Shown here piece by piece: positions 59,378 to 64,000 of a stretch of 64,000 nt of DNA. The stretch is taken from assembly GCA_016720145.1 (NCBI GenBank), contig JADJXV010000003.1:372001-436000 (forward strand), read 5' to 3'. The position numbers and the translations under genes were made by a program. Numbering within the stretch: position 1 is the first letter of the stretch; every line of letters starts with the position of its first letter. The notes beneath the pieces are model-generated. The model had not been told where the DNA came from, made no database searches, and was given only the letters and a program-made list of their open reading frames with translations. Origin of the DNA: Ignavibacteria bacterium (GTDB lineage Bacteria; Bacteroidota; Ignavibacteria; Kapaibacteriales; UBA961).

Positions 59378-60205
59378 TTACATATTGACAACATGTGATT
59401 TCATTGCATCGAGCAATGCATAAGGTATGGTACTATTCCCAAAATTTATAACATCGTAATCTCTGTTACCATGGAAATCCGACCCACCGGTCTCGAGTAA
59501 ACAGTAATTATGAACGATTTCTCGATAGTTACGTTGAGTCTCAGCATGATGTGACGGGTGAACTACTTCAATACCGTCAATTCCACTATCTATAATCGAC
59601 ATAAGCACATGAGGAGAAAGATCTTTACCCGGATGAGCAAGTACAGCTACTCCGCCGGATTGGTTGATTAATTCGATTCCTTTTGCCACCGGAAAATTAG
59701 GCTTCGGTTCGTATGCCCTCTTACCATTTCCTAAATATCTGTCAAACGCCTTTTTCATGGTCTCGGTTACCCCTGCATCGACCATGACTGCCGCGACGTG
59801 CGGACGCCCGATCGTTGCATTTCCTGCCTTGCTGAGGACATCATCAAAGTGAACAGGAAGGTGCAAATTTTGGAGCTTTTGTACTATTCTTTCTGCACGC
59901 TTTTCACGTTCACGGCGGAAAATTTCTAAATGTTGCTTAAAAATTTTGTTGTCAGGATCGACATAATATCCGAGAATGTGAAAATCCCGTCCATTTTCAA
60001 AACAGCTAACTTCTATTCCCGGAACGAGTTCTATGCCATAAAGACCTGCTAGCGGCTCGGCCTCTATATAGCCATCCATCGTATCGTGGTCTGTGATAGC
60101 GAGTGCGGTTAATCCGACATCCTTAGCTTTTATTAGAAGTTCTTCGGGAGTCAAAGTACCGTCGGAACGACGGGTATGGGTGTGTAAATCAGCGACTGCT
60201 TCCAT
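59378..60205 (-). CDS. PHP-domain phosphoesterase
   Basis: The start is ATG 60205 (MEAVADLHTHTRRSDGTLTP), which gives a normal PHP N-terminus; an upstream in-frame ATG at 60337 would overlap the TonB gene's stop. The 275-residue protein contains DLHTHTRRSDGT, ALAITDHDTMDGYIEA, GVAVLAHPGKDLSPHVL, and LETGGSDFHGNRD, which supply the metal ligands. Family members hydrolyse phosphoesters such as 3',5'-bisphosphonucleosides (RnaAM type) or histidinol phosphate; the exact substrate is not settled here. Cytoplasmic. Confidence 0.88.
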   Translation of the reverse strand: MEAVADLHTHTRRSDGTLTPEELLIKAKDVGLTALAITDHDTMDGYIEAEPLAGLYGIELVPGIEVSCFENGRDFHILGYYVDPDNKIFKQHLEIFRREREKRAERIVQKLQNLHLPVHFDDVLSKAGNATIGRPHVAAVMVDAGVTETMKKAFDRYLGNGKRAYEPKPNFPVAKGIELINQSGGVAVLAHPGKDLSPHVLMSIIDSGIDGIEVVHPSHHAETQRNYREIVHNYCLLETGGSDFHGNRDYDVINFGNSTIPYALLDAMKSHVVNM

Positions 60206-60323
60206 GATTTTTGGGACTATTTCTGTGCAATATTGTTTAATTACGCACAAATTACGGCTTTTAACCGAATGAGGCAAGAATTTCACATTCTTTCGCCATT
60301 TGTTTTTTACTTCTGACTTTTTA

Positions 60324-62296
60324 TTACTCCTTGTCACTAAATTTTAATCGAAGACCAATACGAAAAGATCGTCCGGGTAACGGATAATTTAGTACTACAG
60401 AATAATTCGAATTGAGAAGATTATTACATTCAGCACGGAAAACACAATTTGTGGAGAAAAAATTCAGAGTATGCTCAACAAAACCGTTCAATTGCCCATA
60501 ACTTGGAAGCAATGATTCCGGTACATTATCAGCAGTCAGATAGCGAAAACTCGAATAGCTCATATTACCGCCGAATGTTGTTTCTCCCAAACGAAGCACA
60601 AAAGATGCTGAAACCAACTCTTGGGGAATAGCCGGCAGTATCTTATTATATGTCAATGAATTATATGTTTTGTCTGTTGCAATTTGACGAGTATAGGATA
60701 GTCTCAGATTGAGATGTTTATCAAATAATTGTCCGGAAGCGCTGCATTCGATACCTCGTGAAAATACTTGTCCAATATTCCTTGCAGACCACGATATCGG
60801 GCTGATAGGTACGGCAAGGATTTGATCCCTAGTGTTTATTAAAAATCCGGTTACTTCAGCCGAAAGGTACGTATCTGGCTGCCAAATTCCACCAAGATTA
60901 AAGGATAATGCTCGCTCGGGTTGTAAATTTGCTGTGCCGTAATTGAAGTAATAAAGTTCATTATACGAGGGCAACCGAAAATTATAACTGCACGTCCCAC
61001 GTAGTCGAATTGGATAATCATGTTTATGGAGCAAAAAGCCAAAATATGGTGTGAAGGCATTATTGGTATTTGAATTAACATCATACCTTGCTTGAGCTTG
61101 GGTCGATAATACAAGAGACGAATCTAACTTCCATTCTTTTTCGACTGAACCTGCAAATGATACTGCATTTCTCTGGACTTTTTTACCCACATCTGGTTGG
61201 AATGAGTTTCCACGCATTTCCGCGAATGTCCATTCAACATTAAAAGTAGTTTTATAATCTGTACTATAATTTTCATTTTTTATAGTAAGCATGGCTTCTC
61301 GCGTACTATAAAGATCATCAGCTCCGTTTGGTCCACGGTATAATGCATCAGGATCTCGAAACTTGAGATTGTTGTACCGCGCCGAACCAGCTATTGAAAG
61401 GAGTGAATTATCAAATATTTTTCTCGTTGAAGTATTCAAAAACAAAATATCGTCCTCATATAAATGTGCAGACAATTGCTCTACTTTACCCTGCAATACC
61501 GCACCGGGTGTTCCGCGACTTGTAGAACGCACAAAGAGTCTATTACTTATTTTCCATGCACTTACGTCTAAAACACCTGATAGCGTTAGCCCAATATTTC
61601 TGAAATCACTGTTCTTGCGTTCGAGTATAATTGTATTACCAAATTCAGACGAAGGGAATGGATAATTTCCATCTGAGGCGACATAATCACCTCCTAAATT
61701 CCAACGGACTCCAACGAAAGAAAAGCTACCGGAAAGTGAAAGCTTTCTATCACCAAAAGAACCTCCAAAGAGAGATAAAGAAGCTGTTTTTTTTGAAGTG
61801 GAATTGGTTAATGTTGAATTGGTTGTGAGATTCACAACTCCTGCCATAGCTCCTCCCCCATATTGCGCAGACATTCCTCCGCTTGAGAGCTCAATATCAT
61901 CAAAAACACAAGGGGCACAGCACTCAGATCGACAGTGCCCGTAGCGCTCGAAGCGATGCGTATTCCATCGAGCAGGACCAAAGTTTGCTGTGAAGTAGTA
62001 GCTCGTAAGGAAATTGTTTTTAATGCATTTAGTCCGCCGTAATTCTTAATGTATGCTGAGGGAAGCTGTACGATTGCGTCAGATACTTGCCAGCTGCCTA
62101 AGGCCGCAAGCTGGTCGGCAGTAAGAATTGAAAGTGGTGAAAATGAAGAGTTAATTTTGGATCGAAGATAGTCAGCATTGATATCGACCGGGTGCATTTT
62201 TCGTGGTGTGGTATCTGATTTGACTGTAGTAGAGTCAGCGCTGATGAGTGTGCCACACATCAGCGCTACCAGCATCAGGAAAAGACATACTTTCAT
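60324..62296 (-). CDS. TonB-dependent receptor, BtuB-like, frameshifted near 61904
   Basis: The start is ATG 62296 (MKVCLFLMLVALMCGTLISA), a signal peptide. The plug includes ILTADQLAALGSWQVSDAIV, TISLRATTSQQTLVLLDGIR, and, after one T is added to the run complementary to 61902-61906, DDIELSSGGMSAQYGGGAMA. The barrel in the second frame runs to SFRIGLRLKFSDKE. About 657 residues in all, close to BtuB in size; a cobalamin or other substrate role is only suggestive. The gene is followed by PHP, DUF2059 and ribH on the same strand. Confidence 0.82.
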
Positions 62297-62314
62297 TGTT
62301 TTTGTAGAATTAGT

Positions 62315-62346
62315 TTGGCTCAAGGCGTACATTTTTCGTATATTTG
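62315..62346 (+). promoter_or_regulatory. Bacteroidota-type promoter for rimP-nusA
   Basis: TTG (62315-62317), 21 nt, TATATTTG (62339-62346), exact -7 consensus, followed by CGGCGGAAT. It drives a leader of about 60 nt that contains a terminator-like hairpin. The region also lies upstream of the divergent TonB gene. Confidence 0.65.
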
Positions 62347-62361
62347 CGGCGGAATGAAACG

Positions 62362-62387
62362 AAATGGGCTAAAAAGCCCATTTTTTA
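62362..62387 (+). terminator. Terminator-like hairpin in the rimP leader
   Basis: AAATGGGCT (62362-62370) pairs with AGCCCATTT (62375-62383) around AAAA, followed by TTTATTA. It lies between the promoter at 62315 and the rimP GTG at 62411, so it could act as an attenuator or limit expression. Confidence 0.6.
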
Positions 62388-62410
62388 TTAGTGCAAATTA
62401 GACACTTACT

Positions 62411-62887
62411 GTGAAATTAGAATTACCGGATCATATACGTACTTTTATCGAAGATTCTTGCGCTGAAAACAGCGTCGTTTGTTTGAGAATAGTATTAAGA
62501 GGCAGTCCGCAGAAAATCCTCCTCGATGTATTTATCGACAGTGCAGAAGGTATCACCCACGACAACTGCAAAAATATAAGCAAAGCGCTCAACGAGCTCT
62601 CTGAGACGGATGATTTTCTTTCAAAAGTGAGCTTAATTGAAGTTTCTTCCCCGGGCGCCGATGAGCCGCTCACGTATATTTGGCAATATACAAAACATAT
62701 AAATCGTACGTTCAAATGTCTGCTCTCAGATAAATCAAGTATCACAGGTAAATTGATTGCTACAGATGAGCATTCAATTACCATTGAGGAAAAGCCGTTG
62801 AAGATGAAAGATGGGAAAATACCTGTCGAAAGAACAATTCCAATTCAGTCAATAGAAAAATCAACTGTTGTGCTATCGTTCAAATGA
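62411..62887 (+). CDS. rimP: Ribosome maturation factor RimP
   Basis: The 158-residue protein starts at GTG 62411 (KLELPDHIRTFIEDSCAENS). Family features are LRIVLRGSPQKILLDVFIDS (N-terminal domain), GITHDNCKNISKALNELSET, and LIEVSSPGADEPLTYIWQYT, followed by a small C-terminal SH3-like domain. RimP assists 30S assembly. It lies directly before nusA, the widely conserved rimP-nusA-infB order. Confidence 0.85.
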   Translation: MKLELPDHIRTFIEDSCAENSVVCLRIVLRGSPQKILLDVFIDSAEGITHDNCKNISKALNELSETDDFLSKVSLIEVSSPGADEPLTYIWQYTKHINRTFKCLLSDKSSITGKLIATDEHSITIEEKPLKMKDGKIPVERTIPIQSIEKSTVVLSFK

Positions 62888-63023
62888 GTGATTAATTCAA
62901 GTATTTGTTTACTTTCATTACAACGGCATTCTAATTAAATATGATCTAAATACTTAGTGTATTCTCGTTTAGTCGTTTTATATATTATTATCAAGAACTT
63001 TATCCACATTATTCTTATCAGCA

Positions 63024-64000
63024 ATGGCAGCACGTCGTAAAGTAAAACCGAAATTCGACAAAAAGGTCATCATTGAAGCGTTCGCCGAAATGGCGCGCGA
63101 AAAAGGGATTGACCGCGATCTCCTTCAAGGTATTCTCGAAGAAACTCTTTCCCTTCTCGTTCGCAAAAAATACGGACAAGAAGCTAATTTCGATATTATC
63201 GTGAACATGGAAAAGGGTGACATTGAAATTTACCTCACCCGCGAAGTCGTCGACGACCCTTGGGATGATGCTATCCAGATTGATATTGAAGAAGTGCAGA
63301 AACGCACCAAAGAACCATACGAACTTGGTGATGAATTTATCGAAGAAATTACCTTGGAGAATATAGCCGATAATTTTGGCAGAAGGATGATCACCCTTGC
63401 TGCTCAGACCCTCAACCAACGTATCCGCGATATAGAAAAAGACAATGTCTTTAATGAATATAACAACAAAGTCGGTGAAATCTTAGTCGGTGAAATTTAT
63501 CAAGTGCGTCCAAGCGGTATATTAGTGATGCACAATAAAGTAGAAATGCGCCTACCTCGCGAAGAACAGATTCACAATGAAAAATATAAAAAGAACCAGA
63601 CAATTCGCACCGTCATCAAAGAAGTACGACGTCAGCAAGGCAGTGGTACTCCGGATATTATCCTCTCACGTTCAGCAGATGAATTTTTAGCACGTTTATT
63701 CGAAATTGAAATTCCTGAAGTGTATGACGGTATAATCGAAATCAAAGGAATAGCCCGCGACCCGGGAGAGCGTGCCAAAGTAGCCGTATCCTCCTATGAT
63801 GAAAGAGTTGATCCCGTCGGCGCATGTGTCGGAATGAAGGGAATTCGTATCCATTCTATCGTTCGTGAATTAAATAACGAAAGCATCGACGTGATCGAGT
63901 ATTCACCCGATCCTAGAATATATATTGCCCGCGCACTCAGTCCTGCAAAAGTAAAGGATATCATCCTTTCTCCGGAAACAAGACAAGCAACTATCACGAT
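63024..64000 (+). CDS. nusA: Transcription termination/antitermination factor NusA (3' end outside window)
   Basis: The frame opens at ATG 63024 (MAARRKVKPKFDKKVIIEAF) and is uninterrupted to the window end, 325 codons. The N-terminal domain shows REKGIDRDLLQGILEETLSL, then the S1 domain (VGEILVGEIYQVRPSGILVM), and the KH1 region with RSADEFLARLFEIEIPEVYD, IARDPGERAKVAVSSYDERV, DPVGACVGMKGIRIHSIVRE. NusA binds RNA polymerase and nascent RNA. A leader of 136 bp separates it from rimP, with no feature seen, so both are read from one operon. The rest of the gene continues beyond the window. Confidence 0.94.
   Translation, partial: MAARRKVKPKFDKKVIIEAFAEMAREKGIDRDLLQGILEETLSLLVRKKYGQEANFDIIVNMEKGDIEIYLTREVVDDPWDDAIQIDIEEVQKRTKEPYELGDEFIEEITLENIADNFGRRMITLAAQTLNQRIRDIEKDNVFNEYNNKVGEILVGEIYQVRPSGILVMHNKVEMRLPREEQIHNEKYKKNQTIRTVIKEVRRQQGSGTPDIILSRSADEFLARLFEIEIPEVYDGIIEIKGIARDPGERAKVAVSSYDERVDPVGACVGMKGIRIHSIVRELNNESIDVIEYSPDPRIYIARALSPAKVKDIILSPETRQATIT

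Noticed and set aside
60206..60337. PHP protein start at 60337
   Set aside because: It overlaps the TonB receptor stop region and adds a basic, unrelated tail; MEAVADLHTHT at 60205 is the normal start.

Overview
The window looks like a chromosomal contig from a Gram-negative member of the Bacteroidota/Chlorobi-like (FCB) group, possibly an Ignavibacteria- or Kapabacteria-type lineage. The sequence-based reasons are: repeated promoter-like TTG-N20..23-TAnnTTTG signatures (the Bacteroidota sigma-A type) before rplS, rimP, the sugar nucleotidyltransferase and the ompA-like gene; several large secreted proteins with C-terminal regions resembling type IX secretion (T9SS) sorting domains; lipid A/Kdo transfer (waaA) and TonB receptors, which imply an outer membrane; and a 2-oxoglutarate dehydrogenase E1 fused to an E2-like domain. 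The phylum is an inference; no rRNA or tRNA gene was seen.

Layout. 0-1 kb: the end of a VIT/VWA-type protein with a DUF2135 domain, then a palindromic repeat and a 57-residue membrane ORF. 1.3-6.9 kb (minus): a TsdA-like dihaem cytochrome lipoprotein, a YeiH-family putative sulfate exporter, a porin-like barrel and a large OmpA-family protein. 7-17.3 kb (plus): a DUF2339 membrane protein, then a TonB receptor / YfiR / histidine kinase cluster, then the E2-E1 2-oxoglutarate dehydrogenase. 17.6-27 kb (plus): a lipoprotein, a metallo-beta-lactamase-fold hydrolase, a nucleotidyltransferase fused to a degenerate phosphomannomutase, and two secreted T9SS-type proteins. 27-35 kb (plus): dus, a 1475-residue protein ending in TilS, hpt, murI and an HD-GYP-like gene. 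35-41.8 kb (plus): peptide-type ABC permeases, a receiver protein, holA, waaA, a short tandem repeat array, rplS and a glycosyltransferase-like gene; several of these carry frameshifts. 41.8-62.3 kb (minus): accC, two tandem 5-kb paralogues of a huge secreted protein, mutS2, a YqeY-TPR-histidine kinase fusion, ribH, a DUF2059 protein, a PHP phosphoesterase and a TonB receptor. 62.4-64 kb (plus): rimP and the start of nusA.

Functionally this is mostly core housekeeping (translation, cell wall, tRNA modification, replication, TCA cycle, riboflavin) mixed with surface and secretion genes. The most unusual locus is the TilS fusion: about 1000 residues of repeat-rich, lysine/proline/threonine-rich sequence, with six copies of a PKLSYWQQRRLNKKLKQ-like element and nine of a K[KR][IV]LPVPxx nonapeptide, precede a normal TilS. 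The YqeY-TPR-kinase fusion and the nucleotidyltransferase with a mutase domain lacking its catalytic motifs are also worth checking.

Many genes are interrupted by single-base length differences in homopolymers (near 8113, 37828, 41455, 42963 and 61904), and one stretch (about 45.6-51.4 kb) is broken densely. The pattern fits long-read consensus error better than gene decay, so most frameshifted genes here are probably intact in the organism.
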